Origin: Paracoccaceae bacterium
GTDB taxonomy: Bacteria > Pseudomonadota > Alphaproteobacteria > Rhodobacterales > Rhodobacteraceae
Length of the DNA stretch: 33,015 nucleotides
Assembly: GCA_030065075.1 (NCBI GenBank)
Contig: JASJDQ010000028.1
Coordinates: 1-33,015 of the forward strand
Reading direction: 5' to 3'
The notes under the pieces are model-generated. The model searched no databases and had not been told where the DNA came from. It worked only from the letters and a program-made list of their open reading frames with translations. Positions 7,182 to 15,228 of the stretch are shown here, in pieces (the first letter of the stretch is position 1; each line of letters begins with the position of its first letter). A program made the translations under genes and the position numbers.

Positions 7182-8573
7182 ATGTTCAAGTCGTTTGGGA
7201 AATCGTCAGGGCCCGAGAAACCTGAAGCCGCCGAAGACGCCCCACCGGTTCAGGCCAGCGCCGTTGCGGCCGAAAAGGCGCTCCGTGCGCTGAACGCGAC
7301 CGATGCCAAGCTGACCGAACGCCTTGAACTGAAAAACCGTCTGCACACCGCGCTGCTTGAGCGCCTGAACCTTTCCGTCATCGACAAGGTCCAGACCGAG
7401 GAACTGCGTCGCGAAGTGGCCAATCTGGTCCAGCAGGTGCTGGCCGAAGAAAAGCGGCCGATGCGGACCGAGGACTTCAAGCAGATCGTCGATGAACTGA
7501 TGGATGAGGTGCTGGGTTTCGGCCCGCTCGAGCCGCTTCTGGCCGATCCGTCCGTGAACGACATCCTCGTCAATGGGCACTCGAACGTCTACATCGAACG
7601 CTTCGGCATTCTCGAAAAGACAACTGTCCGGTTCCGCGACGAGAGGCACTTGCTGCGCATCATCGACAAAATCGTCTCCTCCATCGGGCGCCGGATCGAT
7701 GAAAGCCAGCCCTGGGTCGACGCGCGCCTTGCCGATGGCAGCCGGGTCAACGCAATCATCCGGCCCTGCGCCATCGACGGGCCGTCGCTTTCGATCCGCA
7801 AGTTCTCCCGCAAGCCGATACTTCTGGAAAAGATGGTCGAGCTTGACTCGCTGACCACCCAGGCGGTGGACTTCCTGACGACGCTCGTGCAGGCGCGCAT
7901 GAATATCCTGATCTCGGGCGGCACCGGCTCGGGCAAGACGACGCTTCTCAATGCCATGAGCCGCGCCATCGAACCCCGCGAACGCATCGTCACCATCGAA
8001 GACGCCGCCGAACTGCAACTTCAGCAGGAACACGTCGTGCGCCTTGAAACCCGCCCGCCGACGCCATCGGGCACGGGGGCAATCATGCAGCGCGATCTGG
8101 TCAAGAACGCACTTCGGATGCGCCCTGACCGCATCATCGTGGGCGAGGTGCGGGGCGCCGAGACCTTCGACATGCTGCAAGCCATGAACACCGGTCACGA
8201 CGGCTCGATGACCACCGTCCACGCCAACACGGCGCGCGACGCGCTGGCGCGGATCGAACAGATGGTGACAATGATCGGGATCGATTTGCCGCTTTCGGCC
8301 ATCCGGTCCCAAATCGCCAGCGGGCTGAACTTCGTCGTCCAGCTCAACCGCATGTCCGATGGCAACCGCAAGGTCATGTCGATCAGCGAGATCACAGGCA
8401 TGGAAGGCGATACCATCATGATGCAGGACATCTTTGTCTTCAAAAGGCAGGGCAAGGATGAAAACGGCCGGGTCTTGGGAAAGCTGATGTCGACAGGCAT
8501 GCGCCCCCGCTGCGCCGAACAACTGATTGCCGCCGGCATCGATCTGGCGCCCCTGCAGATGGCGGGGGAATGA
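7182..8573 (+). CDS. cpaF: Flp pilus assembly ATPase CpaF (TadA)
   Basis: This 463-aa type II/IV secretion ATPase powers Flp pilin polymerisation from the cytoplasmic face of the inner membrane. The N-terminal helical domain (about 30-110) is followed by [20 protein letters not shown], the usual start of the CpaF core. The Walker A loop GGTGSGKTT is at residues 246-254 (Lys252). The Asp-box region is [15 protein letters not shown] (about 313-327), and the His-box region includes [21 protein letters not shown]. All expected motifs are intact and the length is normal. The ribosome binding site GGAGG lies 5 bp before the ATG. tadB follows after 3 bp, indicating one operon. Confidence 0.95.
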   Translation: MFKSFGKSSGPEKPEAAEDAPPVQASAVAAEKALRALNATDAKLTERLELKNRLHTALLERLNLSVIDKVQTEELRREVANLVQQVLAEEKRPMRTEDFKQIVDELMDEVLGFGPLEPLLADPSVNDILVNGHSNVYIERFGILEKTTVRFRDERHLLRIIDKIVSSIGRRIDESQPWVDARLADGSRVNAIIRPCAIDGPSLSIRKFSRKPILLEKMVELDSLTTQAVDFLTTLVQARMNILISGGTGSGKTTLLNAMSRAIEPRERIVTIEDAAELQLQQEHVVRLETRPPTPSGTGAIMQRDLVKNALRMRPDRIIVGEVRGAETFDMLQAMNTGHDGSMTTVHANTARDALARIEQMVTMIGIDLPLSAIRSQIASGLNFVVQLNRMSDGNRKVMSISEITGMEGDTIMMQDIFVFKRQGKDENGRVLGKLMSTGMRPRCAEQLIAAGIDLAPLQMAGE

Positions 8574-8576
8574 TCC

Positions 8577-9557
8577 ATGCAGTTGCCCGAGTTCCTGCAA
8601 ACCAACCTGAACGCCCAACTTCTGATCTACATCGGTTTGGTCATAGGCGTGCTTCTGGCTTTCGAGGGCCTCCGGCAACTGTTCTCGGGCCACGGGCGCC
8701 GCGAAGAAGCGCGCAGCCGCCGCATGCAGATGATCGCGAAGGGTGCCAGTACCGAAGAAATCCTCGCCATCCTGAAACCCGAGGAAAAGCAAACGCTGGC
8801 CAGCCGCATCCCCTTCGTGGGGGACCTGCCGACCGTTTTGCGTCAGGCGGGGGTCACCATGTCGTCGGGGGCCTTCCTGACGACCTCTTTTGTCGGTTTT
8901 GTTGCGGTCAGCTTGCTGTTCGCCCAGCTTTTCAATCCTGTTCTGGGCGTGCTTTTCGGCTTCGTGCTCTGCCTTGTGATCCCGCTGACAGCCGTCCGAT
9001 TGCAGCGGACACAGCGGATCAACGAGCTGGTCAAGCAGCTTCCGGACGCGCTGGACATGATGGCGCGCGGGCTTCGGGTCGGGCATCCGCTCAGCGCCTC
9101 GCTCGCTGCCGTCGCGAATGAAATGCCCGACCCCATCGGGACCGAGTTCGGCATCGTCGTCGACCAGGTCTCTTTCGGCGACGAACTGGTCGATGCATTC
9201 AACGAGTTCGCGGACCGGTTGAACCAGGAAGACATCCACTACCTGGCAACCGCCGTCGCCATTCAGCACGGCACCGGTGGCGATCTGGCCCGCGTTCTGA
9301 CGGTGCTCTCCAAGGTGATCCGCGATCGCCTGACAATGCGGCGCAAGGTGCAGGCGATCTCGGCCGAGGGACGGCTTTCGGCGGCCATCCTCAGCGTCGT
9401 TCCGGTGGTCATCTTTGTCGGGCTCAATCAGATGTCACCGTCCTACTACGGCGATATCGCTGATGAACCACTTGCCAAACCCCTGATCTTCATCGTGATC
9501 GCACTTGTCTTGCTGAACGCCTTCATCCTGCGCCGCCTCGTAGCCTTCAGGTTCTGA
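8577..9557 (+). CDS. tadB: Tad pilus inner-membrane platform protein TadB
   Basis: This 326-aa protein has an N-terminal membrane helix (about residues 15-35), a paired central hydrophobic segment (about 100-140) and a C-terminal helix region (about 260-325). These surround a cytoplasmic type II secretion F domain with the conserved LPDALDMMARGLRVGHPLSASL and the GGDLARVL motifs. TadB and TadC together form the PilC/GspF-like platform on which CpaF works. It sits between cpaF and tadC with only 3 bp on each side, the usual order for Tad loci. Confidence 0.92.
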   Translation: MQLPEFLQTNLNAQLLIYIGLVIGVLLAFEGLRQLFSGHGRREEARSRRMQMIAKGASTEEILAILKPEEKQTLASRIPFVGDLPTVLRQAGVTMSSGAFLTTSFVGFVAVSLLFAQLFNPVLGVLFGFVLCLVIPLTAVRLQRTQRINELVKQLPDALDMMARGLRVGHPLSASLAAVANEMPDPIGTEFGIVVDQVSFGDELVDAFNEFADRLNQEDIHYLATAVAIQHGTGGDLARVLTVLSKVIRDRLTMRRKVQAISAEGRLSAAILSVVPVVIFVGLNQMSPSYYGDIADEPLAKPLIFIVIALVLLNAFILRRLVAFRF

Positions 9558-9560
9558 CGC

Positions 9561-10556
9561 ATGGTCCAGTGGCTTCTGAACATATTCCCGGCACTTGATA
9601 GCCAGGCCAACCTCATCCTGATGGTGGGCGTCGGGATCGGGATGATGCTGTTCGTCTATGGCGCCTTCGATGTGCTCACACCCTCGAACCCGGCGGCACG
9701 CCGCTATCGGCGCGACGGGTCGGGCGAGCGGCGGAGCAATTTTGACGCCGGCATCCTCTACAACCCCGAGGTCGACCCCAAGGGCCTGATGAAGGCGCTT
9801 CTGCCAGGTGACCGAAACGAACGTTCGAAACTAAAGCGCGATCTGCGCAACGTCGGTTTCGTCGGTCCAAACGCCATTGTGCGTTACTTCCTGCTGCGCG
9901 TGGCGCTGGGCGTGGGGCTGCCGCTGGTCTTCGTCGCTGTGATCATGCTTCGCCGTGCGGGCTTTCCGATGCCCGATGATCTGGTCTGGGCGATCGACAA
10001 CACGCCGCGGCTTGTCATGTTGCAGATCGTAACCGCCCTGGCGGGGGTCGGTTTCTTTGCACCCGCGCTTTGGCTCCACCAACGCGTTAACGCGCGCCGC
10101 CGCCAGATCGAAGAAAGCTTTCCGAACGCGCTCGACCTGATCCAGATTTCGGTCGAGGCGGGCCTGGGCTTCGATGCCGCCATGACGCGTGTCGCCAACG
10201 AAATGGTGCATTCGGCACCCGAACTCTGCCGGGAATTCCGGATGGTACAGTTGGAGATCTCGGCCGGTGGCGAGCGCGAGAAAGCGCTCATGGACATGGC
10301 CAAGCGCACCAATGTGGACGAGGTGAATTCCTTCGCCAATGTCGTGCTGCAATCCGTGCGCTTCGGCACGTCCATGTCAGATGCGCTTCAGATCTACGCT
10401 GGCGAAATGCGCCTGGCACGGGAATTGAACGCGCAGGAAAGAGCGAACAAGCTTCCAGTGAAAATGTCTGCGGTCATGTCGGCTCTGATGCTGCCCGCGA
10501 TGATCCTTCTGATCGTCGGGCCGGTCGTTATTCGCTGGATGAACACCTTCGGTTGA
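9561..10556 (+). CDS. tadC: Tad pilus inner-membrane platform protein TadC
   Basis: This 331-aa protein is the TadB partner. It has an N-terminal helix (about residues 17-38), two central membrane helices (about 108-130 and 151-172) and a C-terminal helix ending VIRWMNTFG. The type II secretion F domain carries FPNALDLIQISVEAGLGFDAAM and the NSFANVVLQSVRFGTSMSDAL block. TadC closes the structural part of the operon. No TadD (TPR lipoprotein), secretin or prepilin peptidase follows; the next gene is a LuxR-type regulator after 293 bp. Confidence 0.92.
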   Translation: MVQWLLNIFPALDSQANLILMVGVGIGMMLFVYGAFDVLTPSNPAARRYRRDGSGERRSNFDAGILYNPEVDPKGLMKALLPGDRNERSKLKRDLRNVGFVGPNAIVRYFLLRVALGVGLPLVFVAVIMLRRAGFPMPDDLVWAIDNTPRLVMLQIVTALAGVGFFAPALWLHQRVNARRRQIEESFPNALDLIQISVEAGLGFDAAMTRVANEMVHSAPELCREFRMVQLEISAGGEREKALMDMAKRTNVDEVNSFANVVLQSVRFGTSMSDALQIYAGEMRLARELNAQERANKLPVKMSAVMSALMLPAMILLIVGPVVIRWMNTFG

Positions 10557-10620
10557 GCCGCGAAAGCACCAGAAACGGGCGATTCGTGGCCGTTAACTAT
10601 TTGTGGCCAGAATGCGGCAG

Positions 10621-10641
10621 TTCCGACGAATATCGTCAGAA
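10621..10641. promoter_or_regulatory. Inverted repeat downstream of tadC, upstream of luxR
   Basis: TTCCGACGA and TCGTCAGAA are 9-bp arms with one mismatch around a 3-bp centre; the inner GACGA/TCGTC match is perfect. The site lies in the 293-bp intergenic space between tadC and the LuxR-type gene. It has no T tract, so it is more likely a protein-binding site than a terminator. A second, weaker palindrome, CAAC-ATAC-GTTG, lies at 10717-10728. Autoregulation by the LuxR protein is a guess. Confidence 0.35.
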
Positions 10642-10849
10642 TCCGTAAACAATACTACACGAGAGCGGTTTTTTGTTTCGATAATATGCAAAACGACAGC
10701 CGTTTGTGATACATTGCAACATACGTTGTCTGCCAAGATTGACTATGGACCAGTGATTTGCGTTATCCTTTGAGACGGAGCGGCAAGAACTCCCGACAGG
10801 GGTGAACAGAGAGTGCGCAGTCGATTTTCGACTGAAGCGTGGGTAATTT

Positions 10850-11725
10850 GTGGGGAGAGGTTTGCGCGACGACAAGGCCATATCCGGGGACGGAACTTCC
10901 ATACCCGATCTGACAGTTCTGGACGGCATTGCAAGTTGGTGCGGCGGTCTGCACGGCTCTATGCCGCTGTCCGAAGCGCTGCAAGCCCTGGCGTCCGGTC
11001 TCGGCGCATCGGCGGCCGCTATCTCTCGGCATCATTACCGGTCTGAAGAATTGGCACGAACGGTGGCTCTCTATTCCGGTCAGATGCGCCGACCGTTGCG
11101 TCGCAGTTTCGGACAGGATGTGCTTGGCTACCTCTATGGCACCGAACGGTTGGGCTCTGTGATCTTCATGGGCGATCTGCTGGGGGACCCGCAATGGAGC
11201 GTGTCGCCGGCCCTCCGGTCCTGGATGAGCTCCAAGGTGATCCACGAGATCGCGGTCATCCCCTTGGCGCGGACCCGAAACCACGTCGATTTCATCGAAT
11301 TTCACTTCGACCATGTGCTTGACCGGACGGCCTACAACGATCTGGAGCGCCTGGTGCCGACCATCATGCGATCCTGGAACGGGCGGAAGCCCGGGCTGGT
11401 CACCCATTCGCTGATCGATGAACGAATTGCGATCGCGCATGCGCCAGCAGCCGACCGCAAGCCCGCGCAAGATGAACCGCTGTTGGGCGTCTCAAACCCC
11501 GCGCGGCTCAGCCGGGCCGAGTTCCGCGTGTGCCTGATGTTGTCGCGAGGTCTGTCGGTCAAAGGCGTGGCCGAAGCGCTGAGCCTGTCGGAAAACACTG
11601 TCCGCTCGCATCTGCGCGCGATCTACTCCAAGACCGATACGTCGAACCTGGCCGAATTGATGTATTGCATCCTGTCGGTCGGGCGTCCCGAAGACGAAAC
11701 CGAATATCGGTTCGGAACGCGGTAG
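10850..11725 (+). CDS. LuxR-type helix-turn-helix regulator next to the Tad operon
   Basis: This protein of up to 291 aa has a C-terminal LuxR/GerE DNA-binding domain at about residues 219-275 (LSRAEFRVCLMLSRGLSVKGV, then LSLSENTVRSHLRAIYSKTDTSNLAEL). The N-terminal about 200 residues look like a PAS/GAF-type sensory fold, but no typical acyl-homoserine-lactone-binding signature is obvious. The start is uncertain. A GTG at 10850 opens the frame, but a TTG at 10862 is preceded by a GGGGAGAGG ribosome-binding-like sequence and may be the true start. The position after tadC suggests control of pilus expression or a related surface programme. That role is inferred from context only. Confidence 0.8.
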   Translation: MGRGLRDDKAISGDGTSIPDLTVLDGIASWCGGLHGSMPLSEALQALASGLGASAAAISRHHYRSEELARTVALYSGQMRRPLRRSFGQDVLGYLYGTERLGSVIFMGDLLGDPQWSVSPALRSWMSSKVIHEIAVIPLARTRNHVDFIEFHFDHVLDRTAYNDLERLVPTIMRSWNGRKPGLVTHSLIDERIAIAHAPAADRKPAQDEPLLGVSNPARLSRAEFRVCLMLSRGLSVKGVAEALSLSENTVRSHLRAIYSKTDTSNLAELMYCILSVGRPEDETEYRFGTR

Positions 11726-11770
11726 GTTTCATCTGGGTTTTGCGCCGCGCTTTGCGCGTCACCCAGGGCA

Positions 11771-11832
11771 GGGGGCTTTGCCCACTCTTGGCCTCTCGGC
11801 CAATTCACCCCCAGGATATTTTGACCAAGAAG
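11771..11832 (-). repeat. Intergenic hairpin repeat, copy A
   Basis: Read on the - strand this begins TCTTCTTGG, continues AAAATATCCTGGGGG, and then has two hairpins. TTGGCC-GAGA-GGCCAA is a perfect 6-bp stem (11788-11803), followed by GGGC-AAA-GCCC (11773-11783). It follows the stop of the reductive dehalogenase gene by 16 bp on the same strand, between that gene and the convergent luxR. It shares its core with copies near 17229, 22109 and 27192. It may act as a bidirectional terminator. Confidence 0.7.
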
Positions 11833-11848
11833 ACGGCAAGACCTTCTG

Positions 11849-14800
11849 TCAAAGGTCGATCGTGATCTCGCCGTTCGCCGCCGCCGCACGCGATTGGCAG
11901 AGGATTATGTTCGTCTTCCGCTGCGCCTCTGACAGAACGAAATCGCGGTGCTCGACCTCGCCCTCCAGAAGCCCACATTTGCACACCCCGCAAAGCCCGT
12001 CCGAACATTTGACATCGATGGCGATACCGTGCTCGGTCAGAACATCTGTTGCGGATTTGTCCGCTGGCACGTCGAAGCTTTGTCCGGACCGCGCCAGATG
12101 CAGGGTGAACGCGTGGTTCTCGTACTCGGGCAACACGGGTACCGCGAAATACTCCAGATGCCGCGCCTCTTCAGGATAGCCTGCGGCCTCCGCTCCTTCC
12201 ATCACCGCCGCCATATAAGCGTCTGGCCCACAGGTATAGACATGCGCGCCCGGCACGTAGGCGCCCAGAATGGTGTCCAGATCGGCGCGCGTGCCTTCGT
12301 CCGAGACATGAAGGTGCACACGGTCCGCCCAAGGCACCTTCGCCAAACAATCGGCAAACGCCGCATTCGAGCGGGTGGGAACGGAATAGTGCAACGTGAA
12401 GTCCTTGCCCAAGGCGTGCAGACGATGCCCCATTGCCACCATTGGCGTCACGCCGATCCCACCGCCCATCAGAAGCGTCTTCGATGCGTCCTCTGCCAGC
12501 GGGAAGTGGTTGATCGGGCGCGATAAGAACACGCGCCGATTTTCGGTGAAGATGCGATGTATCAGTTTCGATCCACCCCGCCCGTCGTCTTCGCGCAGGA
12601 CGGCGATCTGGTACCTGGAACGGTCCGCCGGATCGCCCGACATCGAATACTGGCGCAGAAACTCGGGCGCGACCACGATGTCCAGATGCGCGCCCGCCTC
12701 CCAGGCCGGCAGTTCGCCGCCATCGGGCGCTTGGAATTCGTAAAGCGTGATGTCGTCCGAGAGTTTCTCGGCCCGACTCACGACCACGCGCAAGACCGGA
12801 CTGTCGGCATGACTTGGCACCTCATGGGCCAGCCCCTTTGTATCGCCGCGATCCAGCCGTGCACGGTATTCCTCGGGCGTTAGCATCTCGCGGTATGCCT
12901 GAATGCCCGCCTCGCGATCCATCGGGAAGGGATAGGGCCAAGGCGGTGGCGTCAACGGCGCGGGATAGACGGCGAGCGTCTGGTCTTCGTAGCGCAAATC
13001 CAGATCCCGTTGCAGATCGCGAGCATTCACGGGGTGACGCGCCGGGCGATAGCCGCCGTCCTCCTCGATCTCCAGATCCCACCACCATTTCTTCACCGGG
13101 TTCAGCCCACCATTGCCGACCATATCGTCGAGTTTGGCCAGTGCGGGTGCGAGCTTGGGCACATTCATCGCCGCCCAGCGGAAGGGCCGTTCGGCAAAGA
13201 GCCCGTCAAGGTTCCAGGGGCAGGTCTTCATGCAGCGCCCGCACATGGCACCACCCTCGGTCGTGATCCGGTAGGTGGCGCAGCGTTGACTGTCGGACTT
13301 CCAGATCTCGTAGCCGTTGAACATCAGCTTCGGCCCGGCCGTGATCGCACCGCTGGGACACTCGCGGGCGCATTTGGTGCAGGCCTCGCAAAAGGATTGC
13401 AGCCCGAAGTCGATGGGCTTGTCATGGGCCAGCGGCATGTCCGTCGTGACAACGCCGGACTTAAGACGCGGGCCAAGGAAGGGGTTCAGGATCACCTCGC
13501 CGATCCGGCTGACTTCGCCCAGCCCCGAGATCAGCAACAAGGGCGGCTGCAACACGTCGCCATCCAGCACGGTATGCGCCTTCGCTTTGTAGCCCAAGCG
13601 CCTGATCTGCTTGGCAATTATCCCGCCCAGAAGCGAGAACCTTAGGTACGCGCGCATCGACTGCGCGACCGAAATCCAGTCGTCGCCGCTGGCGCCTTCC
13701 ATCGTCTCGAAGCCTTGATCGACGATGACGGAAATCGCGTTGTCATGGGGCGGATCGATGGGTGTGCCCGTGGCGTCATGGCTGTACCACGCCCACTCGG
13801 GACACCGGCTGATGCCCACTGCATCGCAGCCGAGGAAATAGGCCGCGGCCTTGACGTTCTCGGCGTTCCGCTCGGCATCGGTGGGGCGCAGGTCGCCCTC
13901 GGCAGCCCCGTCCTGCAAAAGGACAAACGCGCCCAGCATCCGCCGCTGCGCCATCGAGGGCGCGGCCTTCCGCGCATAATGCCCGCCCTTGGCGTTGTCC
14001 TGCAAGCTCTTCCCCATGTCGCCGAACTGCGCGCGGGCGAACATGTCTGTCCGTTTCGGCACGCGCGGCACGCGTGGTTCGTCGATGAAGGTCGTGGGAT
14101 CATCGACGCGCTTCAGCGTCTCGAACGGATGCGGACCCTGAACATAGTAGCGTTTCTTGTAAGGATCGCGGTCCATGCCGCTTTTTCGCGTGCCATAGCC
14201 CAGCCACCACTTCCACCCCAGCGTCGGCTGCTCCATCGCCAGCGGCTGGTCGGACGCCAGTTCGAACGTCGTGGTGACGACGGCCAGACCGAAACGAACG
14301 CCCAGGAAGGGGTTGGTCGGCACACCATCCACCGGCAGGGCCAACCCGGCCTCAATCGCCAGCCGGTTCAGATCAACATCCGAGGATGTCACCGTGTGCG
14401 CCTTGGCGTCCCAGCCTAGAAGCCGGATGTAGTTGGCCAGGATGACCGCAACCTCGGTTGACCGCAGCGCCGCACGGGCCGCCTGTGCGTCTTCCAGCCA
14501 CGCCGTGCCGACCTCGCCCTTGTCCGGGTCGCGCGGCATCTCGGTCAGGAAGACCAAAGCATGGGTGTGGCCTTCCACCGTGGAGGGCGGAGCCTCCATC
14601 GACTCCTTCAGATCCGCCATGATCAGATCGATGCCGCTCGCCAACGTCTTCGTCTGACGCGTTCTCAGCTCCTCTGCCAGACGGTCGATGTCGGGGTTGC
14701 GCACCGGCTCCGCCAGATGCGCCTCGCGCGGCAGGACGCAAATCCCGACCATACTGATGTCTTCGAAATACCCGAAAGCTTTCAGATGGTTGGCGCGTTC

Positions 14801-15040
14801 GGTTGGATCGGCTGGGCACTCGGCCCGCGCCATGTTCACCAGCCCGTCGCGGATCGCATCCATGCAGGCTTGATACTCGGCCATGGCATTCACCAGCGCC
14901 TCCGGTGCCTCGGGACGGCGGAAGGAAAGCGGTTCGAAGGCGGGAAGTTCGGCCAGCACTGGCGCGTCCTGCCGTGCGAGACGCTCCAAGGGGTAGGGGC
15001 CAAGATGAACGGGACGTTTGGCGTCGGAAAAGAGGCGCAT
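11849..15040 (-). CDS. Self-sufficient reductive dehalogenase-like protein (corrinoid, 2x[4Fe-4S], flavin reductase, [2Fe-2S] fusion)
   Basis: This 1063-aa protein joins two modules. Residues 1-660 resemble the cytoplasmic catabolic reductive dehalogenases (NpRdhA/BhbA type). A CX2CX2CX3CP cluster lies at Cys551, 554, 557 and 561, and a second cluster uses Cys587, 600, 603 and 607. The corrinoid-type half occurs twice (about 200-268 and 474-543). Residues 745-965 are a ferredoxin-reductase-like domain with RQYSMSG (796-802), GGGIGVTPMVAM and YTCGPDAYM. Residues 975-1063 are a plant-type [2Fe-2S] ferredoxin (Cys1012, 1017, 1020, 1048). No Tat signal or RdhB anchor is seen, so it should act in the cytosol, drawing electrons from NAD(P)H. 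Known relatives remove ortho halogens from phenols or hydroxybenzoates; the substrate here is unknown. The ATG at 15040 lacks a clear ribosome binding site. An epoxyqueuosine reductase (QueG) is excluded by length and fusion. Confidence 0.85.
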   Translation of the reverse strand: MRLFSDAKRPVHLGPYPLERLARQDAPVLAELPAFEPLSFRRPEAPEALVNAMAEYQACMDAIRDGLVNMARAECPADPTERANHLKAFGYFEDISMVGICVLPREAHLAEPVRNPDIDRLAEELRTRQTKTLASGIDLIMADLKESMEAPPSTVEGHTHALVFLTEMPRDPDKGEVGTAWLEDAQAARAALRSTEVAVILANYIRLLGWDAKAHTVTSSDVDLNRLAIEAGLALPVDGVPTNPFLGVRFGLAVVTTTFELASDQPLAMEQPTLGWKWWLGYGTRKSGMDRDPYKKRYYVQGPHPFETLKRVDDPTTFIDEPRVPRVPKRTDMFARAQFGDMGKSLQDNAKGGHYARKAAPSMAQRRMLGAFVLLQDGAAEGDLRPTDAERNAENVKAAAYFLGCDAVGISRCPEWAWYSHDATGTPIDPPHDNAISVIVDQGFETMEGASGDDWISVAQSMRAYLRFSLLGGIIAKQIRRLGYKAKAHTVLDGDVLQPPLLLISGLGEVSRIGEVILNPFLGPRLKSGVVTTDMPLAHDKPIDFGLQSFCEACTKCARECPSGAITAGPKLMFNGYEIWKSDSQRCATYRITTEGGAMCGRCMKTCPWNLDGLFAERPFRWAAMNVPKLAPALAKLDDMVGNGGLNPVKKWWWDLEIEEDGGYRPARHPVNARDLQRDLDLRYEDQTLAVYPAPLTPPPWPYPFPMDREAGIQAYREMLTPEEYRARLDRGDTKGLAHEVPSHADSPVLRVVVSRAEKLSDDITLYEFQAPDGGELPAWEAGAHLDIVVAPEFLRQYSMSGDPADRSRYQIAVLREDDGRGGSKLIHRIFTENRRVFLSRPINHFPLAEDASKTLLMGGGIGVTPMVAMGHRLHALGKDFTLHYSVPTRSNAAFADCLAKVPWADRVHLHVSDEGTRADLDTILGAYVPGAHVYTCGPDAYMAAVMEGAEAAGYPEEARHLEYFAVPVLPEYENHAFTLHLARSGQSFDVPADKSATDVLTEHGIAIDVKCSDGLCGVCKCGLLEGEVEHRDFVLSEAQRKTNIILCQSRAAAANGEITIDL

Positions 15041-15228
15041 GAGGCGACGTTAGAGGAACGGGCGCAGTCCTGCCAGAGGGCGAATTCCAGCGCATTTGCG
15101 CGGTCACGGAAGCAATGTGGCGCATCTCGAATTCCGCGTCACATACTCTCCATTTTATTGCAGCCTCTTGCGTTTGCCCTCTGCTGTACGCGTGCTAGCC
15201 TTTCGCTAACCCAACCGGAGGAACCTGG

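Noticed and set aside
7206-9269. A 687-codon open frame on the - strand opposite cpaF and tadB
   Set aside because: It is antisense to two genes with complete, recognisable motifs. Its translation is rich in His, Asp, Arg and Gln with no domain, as expected from GC-biased third positions.
10636-10929. A 97-codon - strand frame upstream of the LuxR-type gene
   Set aside because: It runs through the intergenic region and the 5' end of luxR with no family, no clear ribosome binding site and atypical composition.
11849-15040. Reading the dehalogenase gene as an epoxyqueuosine reductase (QueG)
   Set aside because: QueG is about 350-380 aa without a fused reductase and ferredoxin; here the corrinoid-type half is duplicated and the protein is 1063 aa.
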